Source: Vitellaria paradoxa (Eukaryota; Streptophyta; Magnoliopsida; Ericales; Sapotaceae). From it: a DNA stretch of 64,000 nt. The stretch is from assembly GCA_019916065.1 (NCBI GenBank), contig CM034237.1, positions 23,891,752-23,955,751 on the forward strand, read 5' to 3'. The stretch's first letter is position 1. The number at the start of each line of letters is the position of its first letter. Positions 38,801 to 50,860 of this stretch are shown here, one piece after another. A program made the translations under genes and the position numbers. The notes beneath the pieces were generated by a model. It worked only from the letters and a program-made list of their open reading frames with translations, ran no database searches and had not been told where the DNA came from.

Positions 38801-39021
38801 TACCAAGAGCTTGAGTCGGTCAATGTGATCCAAGTAGATACACAAGAGATTGGGACATGTGTAGAAATGAACTTAATCCACAAAGAATAATAACTAATGA
38901 AATCATGCTAGAACATTATGAATTTGATGATATTGAAGATGAAGATGAAAGTCTTATTGAATATGCCGATGACACAAATAATGAGGAAGGAGGACAAAAA
39001 GAAGAGGATTACTCAGATTAA
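35816..39021 (+). pseudogene. TNP2-like CACTA transposase, inactivated
   Basis: A nearly continuous match to En/Spm TNP2 transposases. Motifs in order are ELYPGCTKFSTLSF, PEGKTLPKSHYE, YFPLKPRLQRLFMS, HVRLGLASDGFNPFGSMNN, YNLPPWMCMKEPY, WTINDFPAYAYLSGWSTKG, ICYMGHRRYLP, HIEKNICDNLLGTLLGIGGK, LKSHDCHMLLQLLLSVG, PIERYLGTLKGYM, then the DUF4216-like DPF..AKQVFYM-type region and an acidic tail. Two GT-AG introns are visible (37999-38111 and 38200-38281). Damage includes a TAG in the EA*CELYPGC stretch, a frameshift near 36575, stops near 36625 and 36857, further stops, and a frameshift near 38855. It cannot encode a whole transposase. Confidence 0.88.
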
Positions 39022-39528
39022 TTGGTCTATTCTAAGAAATTTAGATTAATTGGTTTATTCCAAGGTAATGGTATTGGTCTTTTCTTATAATGTCACTTGA
39101 GTTTTTTTATAGTTTATTGTGATATCAAGATTTTAAAATTTTAATAGTGTTACTTGAACTTAGTTTTAAATGTTATATAAGATTTTTTCCCTATTTTTCA
39201 TATTTATGTATCTGTTCATTATTTATCATCTAGTAATAATGTTTTTGTAGATGGCACAAGGATGAAATCTTAGACGAGCATGGAATGATGGAGCTCAAGA
39301 AGATGAGGGGTTAAGCACTCGGCCAACTCAGGCACTGAGTAGTAGTGCTGGTATAAATCAAAGTTATATTCATTTATTTTTTATACTTTATGTGTATATA
39401 TATTTTTAATTGTTTTCATATTTTCTGTAGGGTCTATCTCAACCACTAGATCAATACGCGGACCCACCCAGGGCCTTGGCATAGATCGTCTTATCAAGAA
39501 GACAAAACAACCCATGAAAGTAACTATG

Positions 39529-41510
39529 TGACCGACTCTGAAATGTGTTCAGGTTCTACCTCTCAAGTGCAAGAGGGTGGTCGTAGTCTTACTCGGTAAG
39601 AACCGAGGTCATTTCCACAGGGAGGGCTTTATTAAAAACTCTAGACTTGTTCTCTTAGTTAGTAGGTAAACCTAACTTAACCTAAACTAAATTTGGATTA
39701 TGGGAATGCTTAGATATGGGTTTGGTTGAGGATGGTGAAGTGAATGAATTAAACTTAAACAAAAGCATTAGAAATAATATTAATTAAAACAATCTTGACT
39801 ACAAGCTAAATCCAGTATTGGGGTGATAATGGTTCTCTCAAATACGTTTATAACTCAACTCAACAACCGCACATGCGTTGCTGGGCCAGAAGATGTTCTT
39901 TGAAATACGATTTGTGGAAACTTCAAAGTAAGTAAAGGCTTCTGAAAATAATTTTAGGTTCACTGGGACATTGAATCAAACACCTAATATGCACAAGTGC
40001 AACCAAGCTTTGATTATAACACAGGTGAGCCAATTTCGTAGGGAAGCCTATATTTTGGTTTTTGAAAATAAGTTCTAAGTCACTAGGCCATTAAATCAAG
40101 CACTTGATATGCACGAGTAAGAACTCGTTACCAAGTGAAGATTGTAACGTGGGTAACTTGATTTCAAAAGAAGACCTAATTTGGGTTTTGGAAAATAAGA
40201 ATCTTAACTCACCGGGACATTGAACCGAACACTTGGTGTGCACAAGTGAAAACTTGTAACCAAGCTACGGTTGTAACATGGGTGAGCAGGTTTCGAAAGA
40301 ACCTTAACTTTACCAAGAGATTTCAATTGAAAGCTATAAAAAAAATATTTTTGTGAAAACCATTTGCATTCAATTAAACCAAAACCAGCCATAATACTTT
40401 CAATGGCTTGAAGCCAAGAATAAAACTAGCCTAGCATAGTAATAGCGAAATCACAAAGAAGAAATAGGAAACATGCCATTGAAACAAAATAAGATTGAAC
40501 GCACAAAAAGAAAAAGCTAAATACTTAACTTAAAATTAAAATATGAAAGTAAAATTTACAAATAGAGTAGCAATCTTGAACAATGAACTTGAAAGTTTAA
40601 ACCCCAACCCTAATCTAAACTAAACTAAGAAAAGAGAGAGAAGGGAGAAAAGAGGGAAAAAAAAACCTTCCTATAAGATCTGACATGCCCAAATTTATAG
40701 ACAACAAAATTTTAACGGCAAAAGAGTCAATTCAAATATAAAAGTTAGCTGAAAAGTCCAACTTGCCGCACAGAGGGGGCCCATGATGGACGTGGGGCGC
40801 CCATGGTTGGTGTGTTCCCAACTGTTTGATGAATTGCCCCTAAGAGTCAACTTTTCCACACAAATTGGCTCTTGGTGGGTGCCCATCTGATGAATAGTGG
40901 GGCACCTATGACACCTATGGGGCGCCCATGGTCAAGGTGGGGCGCCCGTCTGCAACCACAGTGAATAGTGCTTCTTTGACAGCTTGCTGTCCCTGACTTC
41001 CAATACGATTTTGACCTTTAAGATGATTGATTTGGGCTTTGGCTAAAACATGAAAGTTGTAGCCCTTCAAGTCTTATTTCTAACCCAAAAAGAATTGGAC
41101 CACTTTGAGTTGTGAGGAAAAAGTTATGGTTGCAAAACTGAGAGGGTGTTGAGCTAGAACTTCAACTGCACACCACTTCAACCATTTTGAACTTTGAACC
41201 ATTTCCTTCTCCTTGGCAGCCATGGTAGTCGATATTATGCCTGGGGATGCCTCTTTAGAAGTTGACGAAGTCTTGGGAGTCTTTGGACTTTTCTTGTACT
41301 TTCTTTATTCTAGCTTGCCTTGGCTCCTCCTCACATGCAACCTTGGTGTTGTTTAGGCCAAAAGCTCCAAGTTATATTACCTAAAAACACACAAACAGCA
41401 ATAATGCATGGAAATGAGATAATTAAGCTAATACCTCGACATTAACAAGCATAAGTGCATAATTAGCTTACACAAAGGATATAGAATTGTATAATATTGC
41501 AAGCTAATCA
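39529..41510. mobile_element. TG...CA insertion (solo LTR or LTR-derived element) in the second CACTA ORF
   Basis: It starts TGACCGACTCTG and ends GCAAGCTAATCA, flanked by CTATG (39524-39528) and CTGTG (41511-41515), a 5-bp duplication with one mismatch. Removing it together with one copy restores the reading frame across the join. It contains three ~120-bp tandem units (about 39955-40310) and the stretch 'aaccgaggtcatttccacag', a type of sequence often seen in plant LTR elements. No coding region was found. The 1982-bp length suits a solo LTR. Confidence 0.75.
39955..40310. repeat. Three ~120-bp tandem units
   Basis: Each unit runs from 'cactgggacattgaatcaa' through 'gcacaagtg', 'aaccaagct', 'gtaacatgggtgagc' to an A/T-rich 'ggttttgaaaataag'. 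Starts are near 39960, 40080 and 40209, with moderate divergence. Confidence 0.8.
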
Positions 41511-43059
41511 CTGTGGATCCTGAACAGGGATAGCCACTTGATTGTGACGAGTCGGCTAAGTTATCAAGCGAGTGTGGTATTATTGCCAGACATTTCCTAC
41601 CATATAATCAACACTGCTACACTGACATCAGTGAGAGAGATAAGGAGGAGGCATTTACACACCTTACGGTATTAATTTTTTTATGATAATATATTTGGTC
41701 ATTTCTAAATTTTATATATAATAATTTAAAATTTAACGTCTTATATATCTTATATTTATAGTTACGCATTAACATTGATGTGAGTCCTAGGAGTGTGGGA
41801 CGAAAGAGGGTGGAGGACACTTTCAAGGCCCGACTGAGTGACTTACGGCACAAGTGGCATAAGCAGTTTAAGAATATGATGGAGAAGGGACTCACTATGG
41901 AGGAGGCAAGAAAGCATTGCCCATCTGATATATTGCAAGTGGATTGGGAGTGGCACATCGACAACAAATGGATAGACACTCGTTACCAAGTTAATATAAT
42001 TTATATGAAAATGTATTAAAAAAATATAGTCTAATTATGACTTTAATGTTGAACATAATTTTTTTTTGTAGGAGAAATGTTTGAAAAATGGGCAGAATCG
42101 GTCTCATCAGACTATTACACACTCGATGGGTTCATGCGCATTTGTTCCTGCTCGTCGTAGCATGGTAATTATTAGTTCACGTGCTTTATTTATATCATTA
42201 GTCTTGTGCTTATATATTATTTTTCATAGGTGGATCCTGAAAGTAATGAGCGTATTAGTTTCTTTGGATGGTGGAAACATGTGCATGCAAACAAAAGTAA
42301 CTAGTGGTGTTGCCCAAAGACGAGAGAGTTATATGTAAGTTATTGTAATTTTTATCTGACACTGAAAATTTTTAGTTATAATTTAGCAATATTTTCACAT
42401 TAATAATAATGAATTTTAGGATGAGATGCGAAGAGTAAGGAGTGAGCCTACCCCTGATGGCTATGCCGCATTAAGTGAGGATAAGGTGGGGATACTAGTT
42501 TTAGGGAGGAAAGCTGGTTATGTACGTGGGATGGGCCATGGGCTAAAGCCTCCTTCAGTGCATAATCTTCACTACTTGGGTTATGCTGCTTCAAGATCTC
42601 GTGAGGCACAGCTTCAGGATAAACTTCAAAGTTTCATGGAAAAAATGGAGCAAATGGAGACTGAGTGAAATGTCCTTTCCAATAAAGTTGATAATTTAAT
42701 GCAAATGTTTGAGGAGTTCTGCTTTGCCAGGACCACTTCACCTACCTAGTGTTAGACATTAATAGTTAATTTTGAACTTGGATTTATTTTTCTTTATTTT
42801 ATTTGTATACAATCTTAATATTTTGGTTTTGTTTCTTAAATTTTGATGTTTGTTGTTGAATTGTTAACTTTTAAAATATGATAATTTGTACGTTCGGTTT
42901 TAATGTTGTAGCATGTTATAATATGTTTGGTATATATTGTAACAGGTTTATTTTATGTTTGATTTCATTGTAATAGGTTTATTTTTGTTGGATTATTATT
43001 GTAACAGGTATTTTTGGAAAATTAAATATTTAAAAAAATTATTTTTTAACTAATACTTT

Positions 43060-43560
43060 TAGTGAGGAACATATTTCCTCGCTAAAAGTAACTTTTTTCC
43101 TCACTAAAATTCTTCTTATTGTACTTGGCCAAGCATAGACGATGACCAAATTTTCTCACAAAAAACTAACTATAGGCGAGGAAATGGTACTTTCCTGACT
43201 AAAACTTAGAACTGGCAATGAAACTATTTTCTCACTAAAGGTGACTTTAGGTGAGGAAAATATAATTTCCTTGCTAAAAGGCGCTATAGGCGACAAAATT
43301 GTTTCCTCGCTAAAAGATACTATAGGCGAAGAAATCTGAATTTCCTTGCTAAAAGTACAGACATAAGCGACATAAATTTTTCCTCACTAAAAATCACTGT
43401 AGGTGACAAAATGATTTTTCTCGCTAAAAACTATTATAGGTGAGGAAATTATAATTTCCTCACTAAAAAGTATATGCGACTGAGCATAGGCAAGGAAATA
43501 CGCGAGGAAAAATATTCCTCACCTATAGTTTTTAGCGAGGAAAATGTTCCTCGCCTATAC
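43060..43560. repeat. Right subterminal repeats of CACTA copy II
   Basis: About fifteen degenerate GGCGAGGAAA / TTTCCTCGCTAAAAG units, mostly in the orientation that mirrors the left end. Confidence 0.85.
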
Positions 43561-43580
43561 CTAATTTTCATGTAGTGAGA

Positions 43581-44640
43581 TTAGTCTTTAGAAATTATGA
43601 TAAAACATTGATGTCTCCAAAATTTAACATATCTAGAGTTGCGAAGACACTTGGCAATTATATCATATCAACAATAACCTTTTTGTTCAGTATCATATCC
43701 AAGAAATAGCACAGACTTTAGTGTGGTTCAAGTTTATTATGCACATGAGAGGATAAAAGAACAACGTAGGTACAACCAAAAATTTTGAGCAATGAATAGT
43801 TAGGAATCTTATCATATAGATGCTCATAAGCAGTAGAATTAGAGATTATAGGAAAAGGGTAATTAATGGTATAAATTATTGTAAGAGCGGTAAGAAAAAA
43901 TTCAATAAAAGAAGCAGAAGTAAGAAGTGATCAAATAGTATCTAAGATATGATGATATTTATGTTCTAAACGTTCATTATGTTGTGATGTATAGGTACAA
44001 GAAAGATGAGAAAGAGTACCATTATGTTGAATATTATCAAGAATAGATTGATCATTATACTTGATAGCATTATCAGATTGAAAATTTTTATTTTTGCATG
44101 GGAGCTGAGTTTACACCATTGAATCACTTTTAATGGAAGGTAAAATAGTTTGTTTTCTCAATTGACATGGCTTATAATCCAAAGATGAAAAATCAACCCA
44201 AGCTAAATGACCTTTAGATGCTAATAAAAAAACATAAGATAATGAAAAGTGACCAAGGCGAGAATGTCACAATTTGAAAATGGTGGAGATAATAATAACA
44301 GGAGATTGAGGAATGACTGGGAATGAATGAATGGAAGAAGATGACCAACTTTATGCCTTGTTCAATCAGTTGGCTCGTCCATTGATCCTGCTCATCACGT
44401 TTCTGATTAGAAAATTTAATGGTATATCCAACTTCAAGAAGTTGTCTAATAGAAATGAGATTTGAGAATGAATTAAGAGCTAAGTAAACATTTGGTACAC
44501 TAAAATTAGAATTAATAATAGAATTGACATGATAAGAAACATATGAGAACCATTGGCAATGTAAATTGAAGGGGTAGGGTTAAGTGACTGTTTATAAGAA
44601 GCTGATTATTTGTGGGAAATTAAGAAAGAGTCAAAAATTA
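43581..44640 (-). pseudogene. Copia integrase and GAG-pre-integrase/protease remnant
   Basis: The minus strand reads SILDNIQHNGTLSHLSC, TYTSQHNERLEHKYHHILDT, STAYEHLYDKIPNYSLLKIF and HNKLEP. This corresponds to the second half of the copia integrase core and the region after it, with stops between. Sequence at about 44110-44640 is more degraded and should cover the integrase start and protease; I cannot identify catalytic residues there. Confidence 0.75.
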
Positions 44641-45602
44641 TGTGATTGCAACAATTAGAATTGAATTACCAAGACGATGTACCTGATGTTTTAAGGCAAA
44701 TTGTTGTAAGATGTGACGTGGTTGTTGGTATTGGGGTGGATAGCTCAAAAGGCGAGACAGTGACAGTCTGATTGCATAAGCCTTTAGCTTTGAGCTTTTG
44801 GCACTTACAAATGTTATGTCCATCCTTTTTGTAGTAAACACATTTGCCTTATAACATCATGAAGAAGATGTAGCAGTAGTAGGTTCACTATCTAAAGGAG
44901 AAACAACAAAGGTAGAAGTACTAATTGTAACTATATCGGACTTCTGAACTTTACCTTCAGCAAAAGTTACTTCAAGCAATGGTAAAGGAATACAATGCAA
45001 AAGAAAGGTGCATGTGGTTTCAAAAGTATCACAAATCCCCACCATAAAGTGGATAATATGATGTCGATCTATATAAGCTGCAAAAAGCTAAATAGACATA
45101 GGGTCCTTAAAAGAAGGATTTGCATGGGAGAGCTCATCCTAGATAATATGAACCTAAGCATGATAATTAACAATGGATTGACTATACTCTTGTGATAACG
45201 GATAAACTTTGGACTTTAAGTGAAACTAAAGAGTAGCATCACTAGTGCAATTCTGTCAATTTATAAGAACTCCCAAGCAAAATGAGCATACCTGAATTTA
45301 GGGAGAAGACTTTGAATGGCAGTGGTAGATGTATTAATAAACCAAGAGATTATCTTGCAATGAATATTATACCAATCTTCAAGACGATCCCTTGTTATGG
45401 CTTGGTTCAACCACCAGTAACATATTGTCAGAGTTTACATCTAATAAGAAAGATTGATATCTGTTGGGACCAAATATTATAGTTGGTGCCATCAAAAATA
45501 GTGTCCATACGATGAACAATATCTATTGAGATGCATTATAAATAAATAGTATATTGAGGTGATGAAATTTTAAGAAATAAATAAAGAAATCAAGATCAAA
45601 AG
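44641..45602 (-). pseudogene. Copia gag remnant with degenerate zinc knuckle
   Basis: The minus strand reads TIFDGTNYNIWSQQISIFLI (about 45430-45515), the typical start of copia gag homology. Near 44810 it reads CVYYKKDGHNICKC, a CCHC zinc knuckle whose second cysteine is now tyrosine. Several stops lie between. Upstream gag sequence is cut by the solo LTR at 45603. Confidence 0.75.
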
Positions 45603-46887
45603 TGTCAAGTCCCTAACCTTGTAGTCTGGGACAGATAGCATGTATGGGAATATGGGAACTAATAATAAATAAAAACATGATCCAAGGTCAAGTAATAATA
45701 AAGAATAACAATTAGAGCATCTAACATCGTCCTTTATTCCTATATTAAAATAAATAAAGTTGACATTACCAAAATAAAATCCAACATCACACTCTAGTGA
45801 CATAATCCAAAGCTTACATAGCCATAATAAACATTATCCTAATACAATCTCATAAATATAAATAAGTCTGGGACCAATACCCCAAATCATATAAGTAAGA
45901 GTACAGTAATCTATCAATAAAATAAAATAGCGATAATCTCATATCCATCAGTCCTAACTAAGCTTCGGGTGACTGCTTCCTGGTTCTGGGCCTAACATGT
46001 TTTAAAATCCGACATGTTACATTTTTCAAAAAGCCCAACCACATTGTCGTCTCAATGCTAGTTCGAATGCTTATTCAAATGAAAATCCTAGTGTGCCGTC
46101 TGGACCCCTGTTCATAAGGCAGTGCCTAATAACTATTTTTTGTTTCTTTTTTACATAAAAACCCTGGAACCAAAAATACCCCAAATCCTCCATTCAAGCT
46201 GTAAGCTTAATAATCAATCACATATAAGTATATAAACCTATCTATAGCATGTTTATCTAATATTTATTCTAAAATAACTCAAAATAATGCAAGATTTCAA
46301 CATATAATGCATATGTATATACATATTCATATACACATATGTATACATCAATATAAATCAACCAAATCTCAACCAAACCAAGCATATCATATACTAAATC
46401 ATGCTAACAATATATAAAATCACATATGTAAGTTCCACATGCCTCAAATCTGAGAAAAGAGTCAAAAAAATGGAAAAATTGAGTTTGGCTTCCAAGCTTC
46501 TGAAGCTGATATCTTTCACCTTGGGCCAAATCACCAAAATCCATCACCACCACGACATTCACAACATTGAATACTCCTTGATCCATTCAGTTTTCTTCTT
46601 TCGTCTCTCATTTCTCTCTTTCCTCTTTTTTCCTTTCTCCCATGTTGAATTCCAGAGGCACCAAGAAGAATTAGGAAAGAAAAAAGAAAAAAAAAAAGAA
46701 GGAAGAAAATTAGAAAAAAAAAAAAAGCCGGGCTCCTAGTCTAGTTGTCTAAAGCAATAGAACTCTAGGCCAAATTTGGCCTAGGAAAAATACAATAAAC
46801 CCAACCATTTGGACCCAACATTAGGTCTAAATATTTAATTGGCCCAAAATCTTAAATAAAAGCCAAAATAAAATATTAGGTATTACA
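45603..46887 (-). mobile_element. Gypsy-type solo LTR in the copia element
   Basis: It starts TGTCAAGTCCCTAAC and ends TTAGGTATTACA, with a perfect 5-bp duplication AAAAG (45598-45602 and 46888-46892). Both ends and a stretch with 'catgtatgggaatatggga' resemble the gypsy LTR at 25855-28169, but it is only 1285 bp and lacks the GTGTTACACC repeats, so it is a related but distinct family. Confidence 0.88.
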
Positions 46888-46892
46888 AAAAG

Positions 46893-47435
46893 ATTAAAAA
46901 CCTTAAGAACTAGTTTTAATTGGTCTAAAACGGTCAAAAAGTGGCTTAACTAGCCAAAAGTTAGAGTTAGACCAGTTTAAACTGATCTAAGTAGATCAGC
47001 TAGATGCTAGATCTTGACTTGGCATGAAAGTTGATGAATGGCTCGTATTGAGTCAGACGGTAGCTAAGGAAGCCGTGTAAGAGCTGATTGAGGCAAGGGT
47101 GAAACACATGCATATAGGCGTGTGAGAAGAAGATGACAAGTGGAAATGCTACACAAGGCATGTGAAAGCATGTGGATGAGACGAGCTTTGCGTAGGAAAC
47201 CTGTGGTGGTGCGTGAAAAGTCCGATAATGGTAAAAATATTCCAATGGCTTCATCTGGAGGAGACACAACTATTGTTATAATTGTTTTTTAGATTGAATG
47301 AATGGAAAGTGATGATCAGAATGCGGAATAAAATAGCTTTTGGTGGTAGTTGTGATAATGCTATGATAGAACAACATTCTGATTGATGAAGCACTAAAAA
47401 ATTTTAAAAATTGTAAAAAGAAGGCTCTAATACCA
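46893..47435 (-). other. Copia 5' untranslated and early gag region
   Basis: It lies between the solo LTR and the primer-binding site. No clear protein match was seen on the minus strand apart from an 89-residue frame (47000-47269) that I do not recognise. Confidence 0.45.
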
Positions 47436-47557
47436 TGATAAAATAAGAATGGAGAATTATCTATATTATATTAAATGAATAAAATGAATACAAAGAGTCT
47501 TTTTCTACTTTACATGACTGCTTTAGAAGAATGCATGACAACATGAGGTAGTTGACA
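47436..47557 (-). repeat. Putative 5' LTR of the copia element (end uncertain)
   Basis: It starts TGATAAAATAAG directly after the antisense primer-binding site GGCTCTAATACCA and matches 16836-16908 for about 75 bases. A possible outer end is GTTGACA at 47557, but no 5-bp duplication links it to either candidate left end. At about 122 bp it would be unusually short. Confidence 0.45.
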
Positions 47558-47666
47558 AATACCCTCCATAGACTGAAATTAAATTTCCTCTTCTCCCGCT
47601 CGATCACACCACTTAGCCCTAATGCCCCCCAATCTCTTCCTTTACCCAGCTCATCCCTGTACGCAA

Positions 47667-47700
<34 letters not shown>

Positions 47701-48137
47701 TTCTCTGTGTGTGTGTGTGCACGCGTGCGTCTATGATTGGTCTTTCGCACTAAACCCTGAACAAAGTCACCATCGCCTAAAGCAGAGCAACCACCGGGGG
47801 GCACCACCACAGCTAACTTCGTGCGCCTCTCTCTCTCTTTATATATATATATAATACTATTTTTTGCTGATTTGGTTAGTTGTGTTGCCTTTTGATTTTT
47901 TTTTATTTGAGATTATATTGGTATATAATGCTGTTGTATTGTGTACATATTGGTTAACTTGTTGATTTGGGTTCTTGCAATTGCTTCATGTGATGAATAT
48001 ATTGATTTTTTATTTTTCAAATTAGGAATTTCTTGCTATTGTGTTTATGCTTTTATACATTGAATGGTGTGTTTATTGGTTAATTTGTTGATTGGGGTTC
48101 TTCTGTTGTTTCATGTGATGAATATATTGATTTTTTT
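47558..48137. other. Leader-like and locally repeated non-coding region
   Basis: A CT microsatellite (about 47668-47703), a GT run (47706-47720), and a GC-richer stretch with 'actaaaccctgaac', like an untranslated leader. From about 47940 a ~130-bp unit is tandemly repeated, marked by 'catgtgatgaatatattgat' at about 47988 and 48112. The second unit is interrupted by the two solo LTRs that follow. Confidence 0.5.
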
Positions 48138-49739
48138 TGTTGGCCCAAGGTTTATAAAGTTAGTTTCATAATTGATTTTGATGATAACAAATACTGAATT
48201 AAATTTTCACAATTAATTTTCAAAGACATTGTATGAAATGTTACAATTTATTTGATAGATTTAAGATAATAGAGTTGGAAGAGATTGATATTATTTTTTA
48301 GATATTTTTCACATAATTTGGATGAAGGAGTAAAGGAATTTCAAAGTTGGGAGTAACAGAAATCAAAGTAAGATGAAGATTTGAACTAAAGGTTAACTCG
48401 GGTAAACAGAGAAATCAGACACATGTCAGTATATAGATGATATCTTAAGATCCAACGGTTCAATTTTCATGGAATTTTAATATAGTAAACTAGACTTCCA
48501 TATCTACAACTTTACTGAAGGGAAATGTTTGTGGATCTGAAGTTAAGATATCAAAAAATGAGGTGGAATATTAGTCATTACAGAAAAGTTTTTAATTCTC
48601 GATTCTGGAGCTAGTCTTAGTTTTTGAGACATAACTCATACTCTACAGCTTTAAAAATTCTAATTTTTGGTGTGTAAGAAGAAGACTAAAAAAGATACAA
48701 CTTTTGTAGTCTACGTTTCTTCTAATTCTAAAAGTATCATGGTGAAATAGAAGCTTAAACTGAAAACACAGATTCAGAATGTTAGAAAAAGCTATCAGAA
48801 GCTGGTCTCAGTTCAGAAGCCATATCTAACTATCTAACCGTTGGATGAAGCTCAAAATTTTACATGTGATAGGTGACTTATACATCTACAAAGTCTTTGC
48901 TCTGATGAAATGTCAGATTTGAACGTTATGAGGGTGAACAACAGTCACAAATGTATCTTAGAAAAGCTGAATCTGAAAGACAGTATTGGAAGCAAGGAAA
49001 TTCAATTTTTTTCAGGGCAAAAGTGTCTTTTCACTTAGTAACGGCCATTTGCAGATTTTCATCTATAAATAGAGCCTCAAACTCAGATTCAAGAGAATGA
49101 AGAGGGCAAGAAAGAAGTGCTTACAAAGAGATACAAGAAATTCCATAACTTTGCAAACATAAAGTGATTTCTTCTCACACTTGTGCTTCATCTTTCATAT
49201 TCAACTTGTGAGAATTTCTTTTTGATTTGATTGAGTTTCAAACTCATCATTGTTGCTGTAAGAAAGGGAAATTTAAAACCCTTTTAATTTGTGAGAGTTG
49301 GGTGAGCTCTTGTTGGTTTTGGTTCAAGTGTTAGAACCAAAACAAGATACTTTCTTTGAGAGAGACTTGTGTGAGTGATTTGGGGGATAAAATCACTTGG
49401 GAAAGGTTTCTAGCACCTTGGGAAGCTAGTGTGTAATAAGCTCTTCAAAGAATAGTGGAGAAATCTCAAGGAAGGCCTTAGGGAGTGGATGTAGGCAACA
49501 TTGAAGCCGAACTACTATAAATTGATTGTGTTTGCTTCCTCTCCCTTCTCTTTATATTTATTGCAAATACTAGCACTCACTCTTCATCCACAAATATTGA
49601 ATAACTTTTTCTTTGGTGCATTTTATATTTGATTATCCTTTTCATCTTGACATATTTATTTTAGGGTTAAAATTTTTATTTACAAATTTTTTTAAGCAAC
49701 CCTATTCACCCACCTCTAGTGTTGCTATTTGGGACAACA
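48138..49739 (+). mobile_element. Copia-type solo LTR
   Basis: It starts TGTTGGCCCA and ends TGGGACAACA, giving an inverted terminal repeat with one mismatch, flanked by TTTTT (48133-48137 and 49740-49744). A 'ctataaatag' TATA-like box at 49062-49071 sits where an LTR promoter would be. The 'gattttgatgataacaaa' stretch near the start is common in large copia LTRs. The T-only duplication is weak alone, but the broken local repeat on both sides supports the ends. Confidence 0.8.
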
Positions 49740-49775
49740 TTTTTCATTTTAAATTGGAAATTTCTTGATGTTGTG

Positions 49776-50855
49776 TGTAATGATCTGGATTTAATTTAGT
49801 TTATATTTTATTACTTAGTAAATTTAGTTCGCTATTTAAATTTAATAATTTAGATTTTTTTGTTATTTAATTTTTGGGTTGCATTTAAAAGGTTGAATTT
49901 TAGTAACCTTTGAGAGGATTTTAAAATTTTAGGAAAAAAGTGAAATTTTTTTAAATCCATAGGGAAGGATATGTAATTAATTAAATTTATTAGAGCTACC
50001 CTGTTATTTGAGTAGCAATTATATATATGTGTATTATATGCCTTCATGTAAAACCCTAGAGAGAGAAAGGGGAGGGAGAGAGAGAGAAGAAACAATGCTC
50101 GTTGGTAGTGGAGTTTGGCTTAGGAAACAGACATTGAAAGATTGTGTCATTAATATTCCTAAGGTTTTGGCCTAGGAAGCAAAAACCAAAGGGTGGTGTA
50201 TGTTGGTTGAGTCCTGTATCTACAAAACAACCAAGCAGCACTACCTAAAACCAGTATGTTTTATTTTAATATGTTATGTGGTGCTAATGCATGATTAAAT
50301 TGTAAAATGAGAGAAATAAATAAATAAATTTATTTTTATTTAAGGTTCTCGTATGAGAATGTTATTTGTACCAAGATGTTTGACTTAGTTGTATGTTAGG
50401 ACATTATTGCATTTATATTATTATTAGAGTTCCGAGCATACGTGATACTAGTGCTCATCCTCTTATAGCTTGTGATGCAGGTAATGAGTTTGAGTCGCAT
50501 GTTGGACTGCTAAACATGAGAATTAGAATTTTATTAATTTTTATTTAATTACATTAGATTTTATAAAATTGTTTAAGAGGACTATAATAAGCCTATGTTT
50601 GCGAGGTGGATATTAATTATTTTATTTAATTTTTGGGAGATTACTTGAGCTTAGTTTTGGAGTTTTGTTGCTTAGTTGGTTTCGACTAAAGTATTTATTT
50701 AAACTTAAGTATAAATTTATTTATTTTATCTTTTATCTACAATTATTGCTCTGTAGCGTGTATATATGGCTCTAATGTGGGACATGAAAAGTGGTAAGTG
50801 GTTTAATATGTGTTTTTTTATTTACGTCCCCAATCATGAAATCTGGGGTGTGAAA
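49776..50855 (+). mobile_element. Gypsy-like solo LTR
   Basis: It starts TGTAATGATCTGG and ends ATCTGGGGTGTGAAA (final CA changed to AA). Flanks TTGTG (49771-49775) and CTGTA (50856-50860) match in three of five positions. Comparison with the tandem unit at about 48025-48065 shows the sequence was continuous before insertion, which supports the ends. No coding sequence. Confidence 0.65.
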
Positions 50856-50860
50856 CTGTA

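Larger units (their letters stand above)
39251..42749 (+). pseudogene. Second En/Spm ORF (plant transposase Ptta/En/Spm-like), disrupted
   Basis: Exon pieces are about 39251-39351, 39431-39528, 41516-41669, 41761-41988, 42073-42161, 42231-42332 and 42421-42749, most bounded by GT/AG. Motifs include SSECGIIARHFLP, RSVGRKRVEDTFKARLSDLR, KHCPSDILQVDWEWHID, RISFFGWWKHVHANK and GYGHGLKPPS-like sequence (GMGHGLKPPS). A coiled-coil-like C-terminus follows (LQDKLQSFMEKMEQME). The fifth codon is TGA (probably CGA originally), and a 2-kb element sits in the second exon. The function in related systems is binding subterminal repeats or assisting transposition; here it is inferred. Confidence 0.75.
32511..43577 (+). 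mobile_element. CACTA (En/Spm-type) transposon, 11.07 kb, with transposase remnants (copy II)
   Basis: The left end is CACTACAAGAAATCAGAAAA and the right end, reversed, is CACTACATGAAAATTAGG, flanked by a perfect 3-bp duplication AGA (32508-32510 and 43578-43580). Subterminal arrays of GGCGAGGAAA / TTTCCTCGC lie at 32530-33080 and 43060-43560. Inside, in plus orientation, are a TNP2-like transposase pseudogene and a second En/Spm-type ORF, the standard two-gene layout. It inserted between the integrase and linker of the copia element. Confidence 0.95.
28784..47435 (-). mobile_element. Decayed Ty1/copia retrotransposon split by three later insertions
   Basis: The order on the minus strand is gag (45.6-44.8 kb), protease/GAG-pre-integrase region, integrase (44.1-43.6 kb), variable linker and reverse transcriptase (32.5-31.2 kb), RNase H (29.3-28.8 kb). 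This is the copia order. Antisense of TGGTATTAGAGCC at 47423-47435 fits a tRNA-Met primer-binding site. Insertions at 29312-31172, 32511-43577 and 45603-46887 interrupt it. No long open frame remains. Confidence 0.85.

Noticed and set aside
47000..47269. An 89-codon minus-strand frame between the copia primer site and the solo LTR
   Set aside because: No match to gag motifs could be recognised and it lies in the leader region; kept as non-coding.
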